Positions 8,489 through 17,454 of a DNA stretch of 64,000 nucleotides are shown piece by piece; the first letter of the stretch is position 1, and each line of letters opens with the position of its first letter. The translations under genes were made by a program, and so were the position numbers. The notes under the pieces are model-generated. The model was not told the origin of the DNA. It saw nothing but the letters and a program-made list of their open reading frames with translations, and did no database searches. Origin of the DNA: Sporosarcina globispora (GTDB lineage: Bacteria > Bacillota > Bacilli > Bacillales > Cytobacillaceae); the NCBI RefSeq assembly GCF_001274725.1, contig NZ_LGUF01000007.1, positions 1,221,745 to 1,285,744 of the forward strand. Direction: 5' to 3'.

Positions 8489-9252
8489 TTAAATTAACAG
8501 GAGAGCAGGCAGATGCTCTCGGGCAATTTAGACTTGTCCAGGATTTAGGGCAAGGCTCTCCTTTGACAATTGAAGTGAAAAATTTGCTGGATGCCAGTCA
8601 GACTGGTGCATACCTGGATAAAGTGAAAAATCATATAGGAGCACCTGATAATAAAACGGCTGCTTCTATTTTAATAAAAAGATATGCCTTTATGCCCGTA
8701 ATTTACTTGTATAGCATGACGTCCTGGAATTTAAAATTGGATATCAGGCATGAAAATATAACGTTTGTCAGTCAGGAAAAAGATGGACAGTGGCTTCCGG
8801 GCTTTAGTTTTATTCACCTTCAAGGGCAAGGCATTGAGACGGGAAGAGAACAATGGAGAGAGGATGCTGTGCAAGCTCTTTTTAATGGCCATATCTGTCC
8901 GGTTTTAAATAGAATAGCAACTGAAGCCAATATTTCTAAACTAATTCTTTGGGAGAATATAGCAATTTATCTGTTCTGGCTTTACGAAAAGATTTTACCA
9001 TTGGAAGTACATTCGGAAAGGGCGGCTGAAGACTTTAAGTTTATTCTGGAAGAGGCTTCAGGCAATTTGTTCGGCTGCAATAATACTAATCCCCTAAAGA
9101 AATTTGACAGCAAAAAAATACTGATTGAAAGTACCGGCAAAACTGTATGTCCGAGAAAAACATGCTGCTTTTCCTATTTGACCAGCAGCGGCAAACGATG
9201 CGGAACATGTCCTCAGTCCTGCAATTTAAAAGGGAGGAAGCGCGATGAATGA
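8485..9252 (+). CDS. FhuF-like siderophore-iron reductase with C-terminal 2Fe-2S motif
   Basis: A 255-aa protein ending in the FhuF-type cluster motif CCx10CxxC (CCFSYL...KRCGTC), which in E. coli FhuF binds a 2Fe-2S cluster used to reduce ferric siderophores in the cytoplasm. The body resembles the IucA/IucC C-terminal and FhuF domain family. I set the start at ATG 8485, which overlaps the ATPase stop (ATGA); the frame is open further upstream inside the ATPase gene. It should release iron after import, and its stop overlaps yusU by 8 bp. Confidence 0.85.
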   Translation: MIKLTGEQADALGQFRLVQDLGQGSPLTIEVKNLLDASQTGAYLDKVKNHIGAPDNKTAASILIKRYAFMPVIYLYSMTSWNLKLDIRHENITFVSQEKDGQWLPGFSFIHLQGQGIETGREQWREDAVQALFNGHICPVLNRIATEANISKLILWENIAIYLFWLYEKILPLEVHSERAAEDFKFILEEASGNLFGCNNTNPLKKFDSKKILIESTGKTVCPRKTCCFSYLTSSGKRCGTCPQSCNLKGRKRDE

Positions 9253-9493
9253 GAAATTGAAAGAACAGCTGGATGGCTTGCTTGAAAAATATACCGAACT
9301 CCTTATCGGCGAGACCGCTCCGGAGCTAAAAGAAAAAGTTGAAGCTTGGGCGCTGTACTCTTTTATTGCGAAATCCATGCCGCCTTTAGCCAAGCACTGG
9401 AATGATACATATCCTGATGCAAAAGAGGAAATGAAGGCACTGATCGCTGAAATTAAAACGATGAACGAAGAGATGAGAAGCAAGAAAAAGTAA
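9245..9493 (+). CDS. yusU: DUF2573 protein YusU
   Basis: A small 82-aa, charged, mostly helical soluble protein of the YusU (DUF2573) family. It overlaps the reductase gene by 8 bp and ends the iron-uptake operon just before a strong terminator. It carries no cysteines or recognisable catalytic motif. Its function is unknown; the conserved neighbourhood with YusV suggests a link to siderophore import, which is inference. Confidence 0.8.
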   Translation: MNEKLKEQLDGLLEKYTELLIGETAPELKEKVEAWALYSFIAKSMPPLAKHWNDTYPDAKEEMKALIAEIKTMNEEMRSKKK

Positions 9494-9508
9494 AGATTTT
9501 TTATATCA

Positions 9509-9545
9509 AAAAAACCGCTGCAGATCAAAAGCAGCGGTTTTTGTT
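9509..9545. terminator. Terminator of the iron-uptake operon
   Basis: AAAACCGCTGC (9511-9521) pairs with GCAGCGGTTTT around a 9-nt loop and is flanked by A and T runs, so it can terminate both the plus-strand operon and the converging coat-protein genes. Confidence 0.9.
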
Positions 9546-9582
9546 TCCTGAACAATGCCCATGTTAGTGTCTTTAGCGCATC

Positions 9583-9930
9583 TTATTGCATTTGGCCATT
9601 GCCATATGGCAATTGATTTGTATAGCCCTGAAACTGCTGATAAGATTGCTGAAGCTTCTGCTGGTCGGCTGCTTCAACCTTATACCAGCCTTTTCTGAAC
9701 ATAAGGTTATAAAATTCTCTTTGCTGGTTTTGTGTTTCATTAAATGCTGCAAGAATATCCTGATACAGGCTCTGATGGCTTGCCTCATTTAAGGCAACAG
9801 AATAGGCATCTGTCATATATTTTTCGGTAGACAGAATATCATTTGTAAAGTCCCGCTCATTCATTTGCGGTGTTTTATTCACTTGTGTCTCAGGATTTTG
9901 AATCGTATTTGGATTCTGGTTCTGGTTCAT
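9583..9930 (-). CDS. CotF-family spore coat protein (YusN/YhcQ-like)
   Basis: A 115-aa protein with an Asn/Gln-rich N-terminus (~1-25) and a C-terminal CotF-like helical domain (NERDFTNDILSTEKYMTDAYSV onward), ending in a second Gln/Gly/Asn-rich tail. Such proteins are small coat or inner-spore proteins made late in sporulation. The start is ATG 9930 with GGAGG 8 nt upstream; an in-frame TTG two codons earlier is less well placed. It lies 15 bp after the second CotF-like gene, so the two form an operon. Confidence 0.82.
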   Translation of the reverse strand: MNQNQNPNTIQNPETQVNKTPQMNERDFTNDILSTEKYMTDAYSVALNEASHQSLYQDILAAFNETQNQQREFYNLMFRKGWYKVEAADQQKLQQSYQQFQGYTNQLPYGNGQMQ

Positions 9931-9945
9931 TTTCAAGGCTCCTCC

Positions 9946-10218
9946 CTATTGCATTCCCATAAAGTTTTGCTGGTTTTGCTGATTGAAATGGGCAAGCAGC
10001 TGTTCGTAATGACGCTGATGCATTTGGCCGCATTGTTCGAAGTGTATTTTCAGCTCCTGGTCCTGGCATTGCTGCGCGTAAAAATGAGCTTTTTTACAAG
10101 CGAGAAGGTTCCAGGAAAGCATATCTGTTAAGTAGAGAGCATCCTTAGTTGAAATAACAGCGGGAGGCTGCTGCATAATGCCCTGCTGATTCTGCGTGTT
10201 CATATTTTGCTGTTGCAT
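9946..10218 (-). CDS. CotF-like spore coat protein, second paralogue
   Basis: A 90-aa protein with a Gln/Asn/Met-rich N-terminus, a CotF-like four-helix segment (TKDALYLTDMLSWNLLACKKAHFYAQ at ~25-50, with two Cys) and a Gln/Asn-rich tail. The start ATG 10218 is 7 nt from GGAGGG; the frame extends five codons further to a TTG that overlaps the ribosome site. It precedes and probably shares a promoter with the other CotF-like gene. A spore-coat role is inferred from family only. Confidence 0.78.
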   Translation of the reverse strand: MQQQNMNTQNQQGIMQQPPAVISTKDALYLTDMLSWNLLACKKAHFYAQQCQDQELKIHFEQCGQMHQRHYEQLLAHFNQQNQQNFMGMQ

Positions 10219-10330
10219 TAATTGTCCCTCCAATACTTTTAGCGTAATAATTCTTATCGAGGATATCTTGCCTCTGATAAATGTTTGCTATTCTGTAGAA
10301 AATGATTTACCTATCTGCATAATGAAAACT

Positions 10331-10358
10331 ATAAAAAGGCTGACGGAAGCCAGCCTGC
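10331..10358 (-). terminator. Terminator of yuzL
   Basis: On the minus strand AGGCTG and CAGCCT form a 6-bp stem with an 8-nt loop, followed by TTTTTA, about 12 bp beyond the yuzL stop. Confidence 0.7.
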
Positions 10359-10369
10359 GATGAAGCAGT

Positions 10370-10501
10370 TCATCGCTTATATTGATTATTTTGGCTATTC
10401 TTTTTTTTAGGGCCTTGCCTTTCAGCAGTCGGTCCTGCATCTCCCTGAACACTTGCTGCGCTGACTCCTGCATTTGAAGGATCTTTTTTCATTTTTCCCA
10501 A
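10370..10501 (-). CDS. yuzL: YuzL-family small protein (43 aa)
   Basis: This gene is easily missed because it is short and starts with TTG. Read on the minus strand, GGAGGTG is followed 7-8 nt later by TTG at 10501 and a 43-aa basic, glycine/alanine-rich peptide containing KKDPSNAGVSAAS and QGDAGPTAERQG, ending NNQYKR. I recognise this as the YuzL family found in Bacillus beside the yusN/fadN region. Composition and context resemble small spore proteins, but the function is not established. An alternative ATG start is at 10492. A terminator follows directly. Confidence 0.82.
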   Translation of the reverse strand: MGKMKKDPSNAGVSAASVQGDAGPTAERQGPKKKNSQNNQYKR

Positions 10502-10640
10502 TTCTTTCACCTCCGACATGAACAAAATGTTTCCCTTTTAGAATGTCCAAAACACTTTTTAACATTTCGTACAAAATACACAAATTACAGTTAAGGAGGA
10601 TGAAAAATTCAAAACATTTTTAAATTTCCGCGTAAAATCA

Positions 10641-10669
10641 TTGCGTAAATTTTGCAAATATTTTATAGT
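10641..10669 (+). promoter_or_regulatory. Candidate SigA promoter of fadNAE
   Basis: TTGCGT (10641-10646) and TATAGT (10664-10669) are separated by 17 bp. The predicted start (~10676) lies ~45 bp before the FadR box, so FadR bound there would act as a roadblock. Other -35/-10 choices are possible in this AT-rich stretch. Confidence 0.5.
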
Positions 10670-10720
10670 TATAACTAACAGAACTCATTCAGAAGAAGCA
10701 TATTTTTTTTGAAAATAAAA

Positions 10721-10738
10721 TGAATGAGTATTCATTCA
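10721..10738. promoter_or_regulatory. FadR (TetR-family) operator upstream of fadN
   Basis: TGAATGAGTATTCATTCA is an exact match to the published B. subtilis FadR consensus TGAATGAMTANTCATTCA. It lies 24 bp before the fadN start. FadR represses beta-oxidation genes and is released by long-chain acyl-CoA. Confidence 0.95.
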
Positions 10739-10761
10739 AAAAGCAAAAGGGGGAAATAAAG

Positions 10762-13146
10762 TTGATCCAACAAATAAAGAAAGCAGCAGTTTTAGGCTCC
10801 GGAGTCATGGGTTCGGGGATCGCAGCCCACCTGGCTAACATCGGAATTCCAACATTATTATTGGATATCGCGCCTCGCGAATTAACGGATGCTGAAAAAG
10901 CAAAAGGACTTACTCTTGAAGATAAAGCAGTCCGCAATCGAATCAGTGAAGGAAACCGCCAAAAATTGTTAAAGCAAAAACCGGCTCCGCTAACTTCCAA
11001 AAAAAATATTGCGCTAATTGAAGCAGGAAATTTTGAAGATGACATGGAGCGTTTAAACGATGTCGATTGGATAATTGAAGTTGTTGTGGAGAACCTTGCC
11101 ATAAAGAAACAGGTCTTTGAAAAAGTAGACCTTCACCGCAAGCCTGGAAGCATCGTCAGCTCCAATACATCGGGAATATCAGTCGAAGCAATGTCAGAAG
11201 GCCGTTCGGATGATTTCCAAAAGCACTTCCTTGGCACGCATTTCTTCAATCCACCACGGTACTTAAAGCTTCTTGAGGTTATTCCTGCTAAAAATACTTC
11301 TTCTGAAGTGCTGTCATTTATGAAGCAATTTGGCGAAGATGCTCTAGGAAAAGGAGTAGTTGAAGCAAAAGACACACCAAACTTTATCGCCAACCGAATC
11401 GGCACTTATGGCTTGCTGGTAACAGTGCAGGAAATGCTCAAGGGCAGGTACAGCGTCGGTGAAGTCGATTCCATAACGGGACCGCTGATTGGCCGGCCGA
11501 AAAGCGCTACCTTCAGAACACTGGATGTAGTAGGCCTTGATACATTTATACACGTCGCAAACAATGTTTATGACCAAGTGGACGGTAAAGAAAAGGAAGT
11601 ATTTGAAGTTCCGGGCTTTATGAACGTGATGCAGGAGAAAGGCTGGCTTGGAAGCAAGTCTGGACAAGGATTTTTCTTGAAAAAGGGCAAAGAGATTCTT
11701 GAGCTGAATCCGGAAACTTTGGAATATGGTCCGCGCCAAAAGCTTAAGACTGCTTCGACAGAAATGAGCAAGCAGGAAAAAGGCACTGCAAGAAAATTGA
11801 AAGCGCTTGTATATTCAGATGATCGAGCAGGCCAATTATTGTGGAATATTCTGAGTCCGTCTCTTCTCTACTCAGCGCAATTACTCGGCGAAATAGCTGA
11901 TGATGTAACAGCGATAGACCGGGCGATGAGATGGGGCTTTGGCTGGGAACTGGGCCCATATGAAACTTGGGATGCCATTGGTGTAGAGAAATCTGTTCAA
12001 AAGATGGAAGAAGCCGGTGAAAATGTGCCAGCATGGGTGAAAGATATGCTGGATAAAGGCTTGGATTCTTTCTATAAAGAAGAGGAAGGCAAGCAGTATT
12101 TCTATCACAATGGAGAGTATAGATTAATCGAGGAGAACCCTAAAGCAATTAATGTGAAACAGCTTAAAAAGCAAAAAGGCGTAATTAAAAAGAATACCGG
12201 TGCAAGTCTTATTGATCTAGGCGATGGTGTTGCACTGCTTGAGTTCCATTCACAAAGCAATGCCATTGGATTGGATATTATCCAAATGATCAACTTTGCA
12301 GTAGATGAAGTGGAGAAGAACTACAAGGGACTTGTTATCGGGAACCAGGGCAAAAACTTCTGTGTAGGAGCCAACCTCGGTATGATCCTGATGGAAGCGC
12401 AAGATGACAATATATATGAACTGGATATGGTAGTCCGCCAGTTCCAGAATGCCATGATGAAAGTTAAGTACAGCGCGAAGCCGGTTGTTGCTGCCCCATT
12501 TGGAATGACGCTTGGCGGCGGAGCTGAGGTTTGCCTGCCTGCAGCACATATTCAGGCATCAAGCGAAACGTACATGGGACTTGTTGAAGTGGGTGTAGGA
12601 CTGATTCCAGGAGGAAGCGGAAACAAGGAGCTCTATATTAAACATCTTGAAAGTATGCCAAATGGTGTGGAATTTGACCTTCAAAAGGTTGCCAATAAAG
12701 TATTTGAATCGATTGCAATGGCAAAGGTTTCTACATCAGGCGAGGAAGCAAGGGATAATAACTTCCTGAACCTGGCAGATGGCATCAGTGTGAATGGGGA
12801 CCATCTGCTTTATGATGCAAAGCAGGCTGTTCTTGCTCTGAATGAAAAGGGCTATAAGCCTCCTATCCGGAAGAAGGTGCCTGTTGTCGGAGAAACAGGA
12901 TACGCAACACTTCTGCTTGGAGCGCAGGCTATGCTCTACTCAGGCTATATCTCAGAGCATGATCTGAAAATTGCCAAAAAGCTTGCTTATGTAATTGCAG
13001 GCGGAAAATTGCCATACGGAACTGAAGTAGATGAGCAGTATTTACTTGACTTGGAACGCGAAGCATTCCTTAGCCTTGTAGCTGAACCGAAATCACAGCA
13101 GCGTATGCAGCACATGCTTTTAAAAGGTAAACCATTGCGCAACTAA
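10762..13146 (+). CDS. fadN: 3-hydroxyacyl-CoA dehydrogenase / enoyl-CoA hydratase FadN
   Basis: A 794-aa bifunctional beta-oxidation enzyme. The N-terminal NAD-binding fold begins with AAVLGSGVMGSGIAAHLA, followed by the 3-hydroxyacyl-CoA dehydrogenase C-terminal domains (FLGTHFFNPPRYLKLLE near 155, PNFIANRIGTYG near 205). The C-terminal ~300 residues form a crotonase domain with the oxyanion-hole glycine stretch MTLGGGAEVCLP. I set the start at TTG 10762, 6 nt after AAGGGGG; the frame extends upstream through the FadR box and is not translated there. It is the first gene of fadN-fadA-fadE, the order of B. subtilis yusLKJ. Confidence 0.95.
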   Translation: MIQQIKKAAVLGSGVMGSGIAAHLANIGIPTLLLDIAPRELTDAEKAKGLTLEDKAVRNRISEGNRQKLLKQKPAPLTSKKNIALIEAGNFEDDMERLNDVDWIIEVVVENLAIKKQVFEKVDLHRKPGSIVSSNTSGISVEAMSEGRSDDFQKHFLGTHFFNPPRYLKLLEVIPAKNTSSEVLSFMKQFGEDALGKGVVEAKDTPNFIANRIGTYGLLVTVQEMLKGRYSVGEVDSITGPLIGRPKSATFRTLDVVGLDTFIHVANNVYDQVDGKEKEVFEVPGFMNVMQEKGWLGSKSGQGFFLKKGKEILELNPETLEYGPRQKLKTASTEMSKQEKGTARKLKALVYSDDRAGQLLWNILSPSLLYSAQLLGEIADDVTAIDRAMRWGFGWELGPYETWDAIGVEKSVQKMEEAGENVPAWVKDMLDKGLDSFYKEEEGKQYFYHNGEYRLIEENPKAINVKQLKKQKGVIKKNTGASLIDLGDGVALLEFHSQSNAIGLDIIQMINFAVDEVEKNYKGLVIGNQGKNFCVGANLGMILMEAQDDNIYELDMVVRQFQNAMMKVKYSAKPVVAAPFGMTLGGGAEVCLPAAHIQASSETYMGLVEVGVGLIPGGSGNKELYIKHLESMPNGVEFDLQKVANKVFESIAMAKVSTSGEEARDNNFLNLADGISVNGDHLLYDAKQAVLALNEKGYKPPIRKKVPVVGETGYATLLLGAQAMLYSGYISEHDLKIAKKLAYVIAGGKLPYGTEVDEQYLLDLEREAFLSLVAEPKSQQRMQHMLLKGKPLRN

Positions 13147-13157
13147 TTAATAATGCG

Positions 13158-13301
13158 TGTTCAAAAGGAGGATGAAAGGGAACAGGAAGATCAAGGCGTC
13201 GTCGCTTTGAGTACCGGGACGTATGTGATTAATACGTAAGGAACACAACCGCGAGCCAACGAAGGTATTCGATGTGTCATTTTCACCGGACTTTTTGAAC
13301 A
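13158..13301 (+). repeat. ~144-bp structured element between fadN and fadA
   Basis: The fadN-fadA gap contains no ORF but has imperfect terminal inverted repeats (TGTTCAAAAG at 13158-13167 and CTTTTTGAACA at 13291-13301). GAGGATG/CATCCTC next to the ends also pair, and TGAAA/TTTCA lie further in. A central hairpin pairs ACGTAT with ATACGT (13219-13237). No T-run follows, so it is not an ordinary terminator. It looks like a small intergenic repeat (bcr- or MITE-like) or a structured RNA carried in the operon mRNA. I believe similar elements occur elsewhere in Bacillaceae genomes, but could not check. Confidence 0.6.
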
Positions 13302-13344
13302 TCCTCTAATAGATTGAGACATTAAGAGAGAGAGAGGGAACATG

Positions 13345-14520
13345 ATGAGAGAAGCGGTAATAGTTGCAGGTGCTAGGACACCGGTAGGGAAAGCAAAAAA
13401 AGGTACGCTTGCGAACGTCAGGCCGGATGACTTAGGAGCGCTTGTGGTAAAAGAAACGCTTAAGAGAGCAGAAAATTATGAAGGAAATATCGATGATCTA
13501 ATTATCGGCTGCTCAATGCCCGAAGCAGAACAGGGGCTGAACATGGCCAGGAATATTGGAGCACTTACAGGACTTTCACATGAAGTGCCGGGAATAACAA
13601 TCAATCGTTATTGTTCTTCAGGCCTGCAGGCAATTGCTTACGCAGCTGAAAAAATCATGATTGGCCATGCAGATACAATCATCGCGGGCGGGGCGGAGTC
13701 TATGAGCCTCGTGCCGATGATGGGGCATGTAGTCCGCCCGAATGCCAAACTAGCCGAAACAGCTCCTCAATATTATATGGGGATGGGTCATACCGCAGAA
13801 GAGGTTGCAAAGAAGTATGGCATTACACGTGAAGACCAGGATGCATTTGCTGTCAGAAGCCATCAGAGAGCTGCGAAAGCAATCCAGGAAGGCAAATTTG
13901 AAGATGAAATTGTGCCTGTAGATGTAACGTTTAGATCCGTTGGAAAAGACAATAAGCTTATAGAAAAAACAATCCAGTTCACCAAGGACGAAGGTGTCCG
14001 TGCGGATTCAACAGTTGAAACGCTTGGCAAGCTGCGTCCGGCATTCTCCGTAACCGGTACTGTCACGGCCGGCAATTCCTCGCAAACAAGTGATGGAGCT
14101 GCAGCAGTAATGGTAATGGACCGTGAAAAGGCTGAATCCTCAGGACTAAAGCCGATGGCTAAGTTCAGAAGTTTTGCAGTAGGCGGTGTTCCTCCTGAAA
14201 TCATGGGTGTCGGCCCTGTTGTGGCCATTCCTAAAGCGTTAAAGCTTGCAGGGCTGGAGCTCTCTGATATCGATTTATTTGAATTGAATGAAGCTTTTGC
14301 ATCCCAATCCATTCAAATTATCCGAGAGCTGGGCATAGATGAAGAAAAAGTGAACGTAAATGGAGGTGCAATTGCACTTGGGCACCCGCTGGGCTGTTCC
14401 GGTGCCAAGCTCACTCTATCCCTAATCCATGAAATGAAGCGCCGCAATCAGCAATTCGGAGTTGTGACAATGTGCATCGGAGGCGGAATGGGCGCAGCGG
14501 GAGTATTTGAACTTTTGTAA
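13345..14520 (+). CDS. fadA: Acetyl-CoA acyltransferase (3-ketoacyl-CoA thiolase) FadA
   Basis: A 391-aa thiolase catalysing the last step of beta-oxidation, CoA-dependent cleavage of 3-ketoacyl-CoA. Landmarks are the nucleophilic Cys in [12 protein letters not shown] (~90), the His in [15 protein letters not shown] (~350) and the second Cys in [12 protein letters not shown] near the C-terminus. Two tandem ATGs occur; I chose the second (13345), which is better spaced from GAGAGGG and gives the B. subtilis-like N-terminus [16 protein letters not shown] dinucleotide run (13326-13336) serves as ribosome site region. Confidence 0.95.
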   Translation: MREAVIVAGARTPVGKAKKGTLANVRPDDLGALVVKETLKRAENYEGNIDDLIIGCSMPEAEQGLNMARNIGALTGLSHEVPGITINRYCSSGLQAIAYAAEKIMIGHADTIIAGGAESMSLVPMMGHVVRPNAKLAETAPQYYMGMGHTAEEVAKKYGITREDQDAFAVRSHQRAAKAIQEGKFEDEIVPVDVTFRSVGKDNKLIEKTIQFTKDEGVRADSTVETLGKLRPAFSVTGTVTAGNSSQTSDGAAAVMVMDREKAESSGLKPMAKFRSFAVGGVPPEIMGVGPVVAIPKALKLAGLELSDIDLFELNEAFASQSIQIIRELGIDEEKVNVNGGAIALGHPLGCSGAKLTLSLIHEMKRRNQQFGVVTMCIGGGMGAAGVFELL

Positions 14521-14535
14521 TATGAGCCAAAATTT

Positions 14536-14560
14536 GGAGAGAAGCCCATGGCTTTTCTCC
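14536..14560 (+). other. Intercistronic hairpin between fadA and fadE
   Basis: GGAGAGAAGCC and GGCTTTTCTCC pair over 11 bp (one G-U) with a CAT triloop. The following bases are A-rich rather than T-rich, so it is not a terminator; it may protect mRNA ends or set the fadA:fadE ratio. Confidence 0.6.
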
Positions 14561-14588
14561 GAAAAAATAGAATGGAGGAAATAAGAAA

Positions 14589-16373
14589 ATGTCAAATCAA
14601 ACTGAAAACCTTATTAAAGGCGGAAGCTTTTTAATAGAAGATGTTTCCTATGACCGGGTTTTTACACCTGAAGACTATACAGATGAGCAGGTTATGATTG
14701 CAAAGATGACTGAAGATTATGTCGTAAATGAAGTTGTTCCGCAAATCGAGCATCTGGAAAACCATGAATTTGACCGTTCGGTAAAACTCTTGAAGCAAGC
14801 TGGAGACCTTGGCCTGTTAGGAGCGGATGTTCCGGAAGAATACGGCGGGCTTGCTTTAGATAAAGTAAGCTCTGCGCTAATTGCAGAGAAAATGGCTCGT
14901 GCAGGCGGCTTTTCCATTTCTCATGGAGCACATGTCGGAATCGGTTCCCTTCCGATAGTTCTTTTCGGAAATGAAGAACAAAAGCAAAAATACCTTCCTG
15001 AATTGGCCACTGGCGAAAAACTAGCTGCTTATGCATTGACGGAGCCAAGCTCTGGTTCTGACGCTCTTGGTGCTAAAACAACTGCCAAGCTAAATGCTGA
15101 AGGAACACACTATGTCCTAAATGGTGAGAAACAGTGGATTACCAATGCAGGTTTTGCAGATGTATTCGTCGTATACGCAAAAATAGACAGTGAACACTTC
15201 TCAGCATTCATCGTTGAAAGAGAGTTTCCAGGTGTATCTGTAGGTGCAGAAGAAAAGAAAATGGGAATCAAGAGCTCTTCTACCCGTACATTAATCCTTG
15301 AAGATGCACAAGTGCCGAAGGAAAACCTGCTTGGTGAATTCGGAAAGGGCCATGTGATTGCTTTTAATATTTTAAATATTGGCCGCTATAAGTTAGGAGT
15401 AGGGGCTGTTGGCGGTGCAAAACGCGCATTCGAACTTGCTGTTCAGTATGCGAACCAGCGCCAGCAGTTTAAGACACCTATCTCTCAGTTTAATTTGACT
15501 AAAGAAAAACTGGGAACAATGGCTTCCAAGATCTATGCAGCTGAAAGCGCAGTATACCGTACTGTAGGCTTGTTCGAAGACCGTATGAGCAAGCTTTCAG
15601 ATGAAGAAATAAAAGATGGCAAAGAAGTAGCGAAGTCAATTGCTGAATATGCCATTGAGTGCTCAATGAATAAATTCTTTAATACAGAAGTCCTTGACTA
15701 TGTTGTAGATGAAGGTGTCCAAATTCATGGCGGCTACGGGTTTATGGCTGAATATGAGATTGAAAGAGCTTACCGAGATTCACGCATTAACCGTATTTTC
15801 GAAGGAACGAACGAAATCAACCGTCTATTAGTGCCAGGCACGTATCTTCGTAAAGCATTAAAAGGTGAGCTTCCATTATTCCAGAAAGCCCAAGCGCTGC
15901 AGGAAGAGCTTATGATGATGATGCCTGAAGAGCCAGGTGACGAGCCGCTTGCACAAGAAAAATATCTGGTAAAGAACGCGAAGAAGATCGGCTTGCTTAC
16001 AGCTGGTTTAGCAGCACAGAAGTATGGAAAGGCTCTTGATAAAGAACAGGAAGTTCTCGTAAACATTGCGGACATTATTTCAAATGCTTATGCAATGGAA
16101 TCAGTGGTTCTCCGCACTGAAAAGTCAATTGAAAAAGCAGGCCTTGATAAGAGCAAGCAAAAACTTCTGTACACCCAAATCTTCTGCCAGGAAGCATTCA
16201 ACAAAATCGAGCAGGATGCAAAAGAAACGCTAGTGGCAGTAGAAAACGGCGATGCACTGCGCATGATGATGTCAGCACTGCGCAAATTCACGCGCCACAC
16301 GCCAATCAACGTGATTGCGAAGAAGCGTGAAGCATCAGAAAAACTGATCGACGCGGAACGGTTTACAGTATAA
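14589..16373 (+). CDS. fadE: Acyl-CoA dehydrogenase FadE
   Basis: A 594-aa FAD enzyme catalysing the first oxidation of acyl-CoA to trans-2-enoyl-CoA. The three acyl-CoA dehydrogenase domains are visible: helical N-domain, beta-barrel middle with YALTEPSSGSDA and GEKQWITNAGFADVFVVYAK (~180-205), and C-domain with the flavin-contacting IHGGYGFMAEYEIERAYRD stretch and the RIFEGTNEINR motif (~405-420). An additional ~170-residue C-terminal region is characteristic of the Bacillus FadE/YusJ group. Ribosome site AATGGAGG. It is the last gene of the fad operon. Confidence 0.95.
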   Translation: MSNQTENLIKGGSFLIEDVSYDRVFTPEDYTDEQVMIAKMTEDYVVNEVVPQIEHLENHEFDRSVKLLKQAGDLGLLGADVPEEYGGLALDKVSSALIAEKMARAGGFSISHGAHVGIGSLPIVLFGNEEQKQKYLPELATGEKLAAYALTEPSSGSDALGAKTTAKLNAEGTHYVLNGEKQWITNAGFADVFVVYAKIDSEHFSAFIVEREFPGVSVGAEEKKMGIKSSSTRTLILEDAQVPKENLLGEFGKGHVIAFNILNIGRYKLGVGAVGGAKRAFELAVQYANQRQQFKTPISQFNLTKEKLGTMASKIYAAESAVYRTVGLFEDRMSKLSDEEIKDGKEVAKSIAEYAIECSMNKFFNTEVLDYVVDEGVQIHGGYGFMAEYEIERAYRDSRINRIFEGTNEINRLLVPGTYLRKALKGELPLFQKAQALQEELMMMMPEEPGDEPLAQEKYLVKNAKKIGLLTAGLAAQKYGKALDKEQEVLVNIADIISNAYAMESVVLRTEKSIEKAGLDKSKQKLLYTQIFCQEAFNKIEQDAKETLVAVENGDALRMMMSALRKFTRHTPINVIAKKREASEKLIDAERFTV

Positions 16374-16383
16374 TTGAATTTAG

Positions 16384-16416
16384 GCTCCCTTCAAGATGAA
16401 GGGGGCTTTATTTTTT
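16384..16416 (+). terminator. Terminator of the fad operon
   Basis: GCTCCCTTC pairs with GAAGGGGGC around a 5-nt loop, followed by TTTATTTTTT, just after the fadE stop. Confidence 0.92.
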
Positions 16417-16586
16417 GTAAAAATAACCATTCAAAAACTTTTTAACGGCGTGCAGGAACATATAGAAAAATGTCGAATATTAAATTGGTGATCAATGTTA
16501 TGCTTTGTCATCCATTTATGGTAGTATTCAATTAAAAGGCAGCAATTTTGGATAAGCCTGAATTTGCTTTAATGGGTGGTGAAAAA

Positions 16587-16946
16587 ATGGCGTTGACTTT
16601 TTACTGGTATCCTAAATGCGGGACATGCCGGAAGGCCAAAAAATGGCTTGATGAACATACCTTGTCTTATGAAGAAGTACATATCACAGAAAATCCTCCT
16701 TCACAAAGCGAGCTTGAAGCGCTTTATAAAAAGAGCGGATTGGAACTTAAGAAGTTTTTCAATACGAGCGGCCAGAAATATAGGGAGCTCGGGTTGAAGG
16801 ACAAGGTGAAGACCTCTTCGGAAGAAGAACTGCTCGATATTTTGGCAACAGACGGAATGCTGATTAAGCGTCCGCTTCTGACAGATGGAGAGAAGGTAAC
16901 AGTGGGCTTTAAAGAAGAAGAATATGAAAGGACATGGCTTTCTTAG
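16587..16946 (+). CDS. yusI: Spx/MgsR/ArsC-family protein YusI
   Basis: A 119-aa thioredoxin-fold protein of the arsenate reductase/Spx superfamily with an N-terminal CxxC (YPKCGTCRKAKKWL, Cys at ~10 and 13) and the family's RPLLTDGEKVTVGF C-terminal strand. The substrate or partner is unknown; relatives are either reductases or RNA-polymerase-binding regulators. The ATG at 16587 follows GGTGGTG by 5 nt; an upstream in-frame TTG at 16548 is not supported. Its position between fadE and gcvH is as in B. subtilis. Confidence 0.88.
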   Translation: MALTFYWYPKCGTCRKAKKWLDEHTLSYEEVHITENPPSQSELEALYKKSGLELKKFFNTSGQKYRELGLKDKVKTSSEEELLDILATDGMLIKRPLLTDGEKVTVGFKEEEYERTWLS

Positions 16947-17034
16947 GGTTAGGATTTGCCTTTTTAAGCCATCTTGAAATATGAGATCTTTTTTAATGAT
17001 CATAAATTGAGATATTATTATGGAGGGATACATA

Positions 17035-17418
17035 ATGAGTACACCAAAAGAATTACGTTATTCAGAAGAGCATGAGTGGGTAAAAACAGAAGATGGGAAA
17101 GTCCGCATTGGGATTACGCATTTCGCGCAATCAGAACTAGGTGACATCGTATTCGTTGAACTTCCTGAAGTTGGCGATGAGATAAGTGCAAACGAGCCAT
17201 TCGGAAGCGTAGAATCTGTTAAAACTGTTTCTGAGCTTTATGCGCCTGTAAGCGGTAAAGTGGTTGAAGTAAATGAAGACCTTAACGACAACCCTGAATT
17301 CGTAAACGAATCTCCATATGAAAAAGCATGGATGGTTGTAGTGGAACCTTCAGATTTAAGCGAAGTAGACAATTTGATGACTGCTGAGCAATATGAAGAA
17401 ATGACAAACGAAGATTAA
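17035..17418 (+). CDS. gcvH: Glycine cleavage system H protein
   Basis: A 127-aa lipoyl carrier protein. The lipoylation hairpin [12 protein letters not shown] (Lys at ~63) is present, preceded by [13 protein letters not shown]. It shuttles the aminomethyl group between P, T and L proteins of glycine cleavage, and in Bacillus also relays lipoate/octanoate to other enzymes through LipM and LipL. Lipoyl synthase is encoded about 24 kb downstream. The start ATG 17035 has GGAGGG 7 nt upstream. Confidence 0.96.
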   Translation: MSTPKELRYSEEHEWVKTEDGKVRIGITHFAQSELGDIVFVELPEVGDEISANEPFGSVESVKTVSELYAPVSGKVVEVNEDLNDNPEFVNESPYEKAWMVVVEPSDLSEVDNLMTAEQYEEMTNED

Positions 17419-17427
17419 TTTACGAAG

Positions 17428-17454
17428 GCCGGTTCAGTACGAACCGGCTTTTAT
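17428..17454 (+). terminator. Terminator of gcvH
   Basis: GCCGGTTC and GAACCGGC form a perfect 8-bp stem with a 5-nt loop followed by TTTTAT. Confidence 0.9.

Noticed and set aside
10288..10473. 61-aa minus-strand ORF in the yuzL locus
   Set aside because: It is a shifted frame of yuzL. The yuzL frame has the ribosome site, family resemblance and a terminator immediately after its stop.
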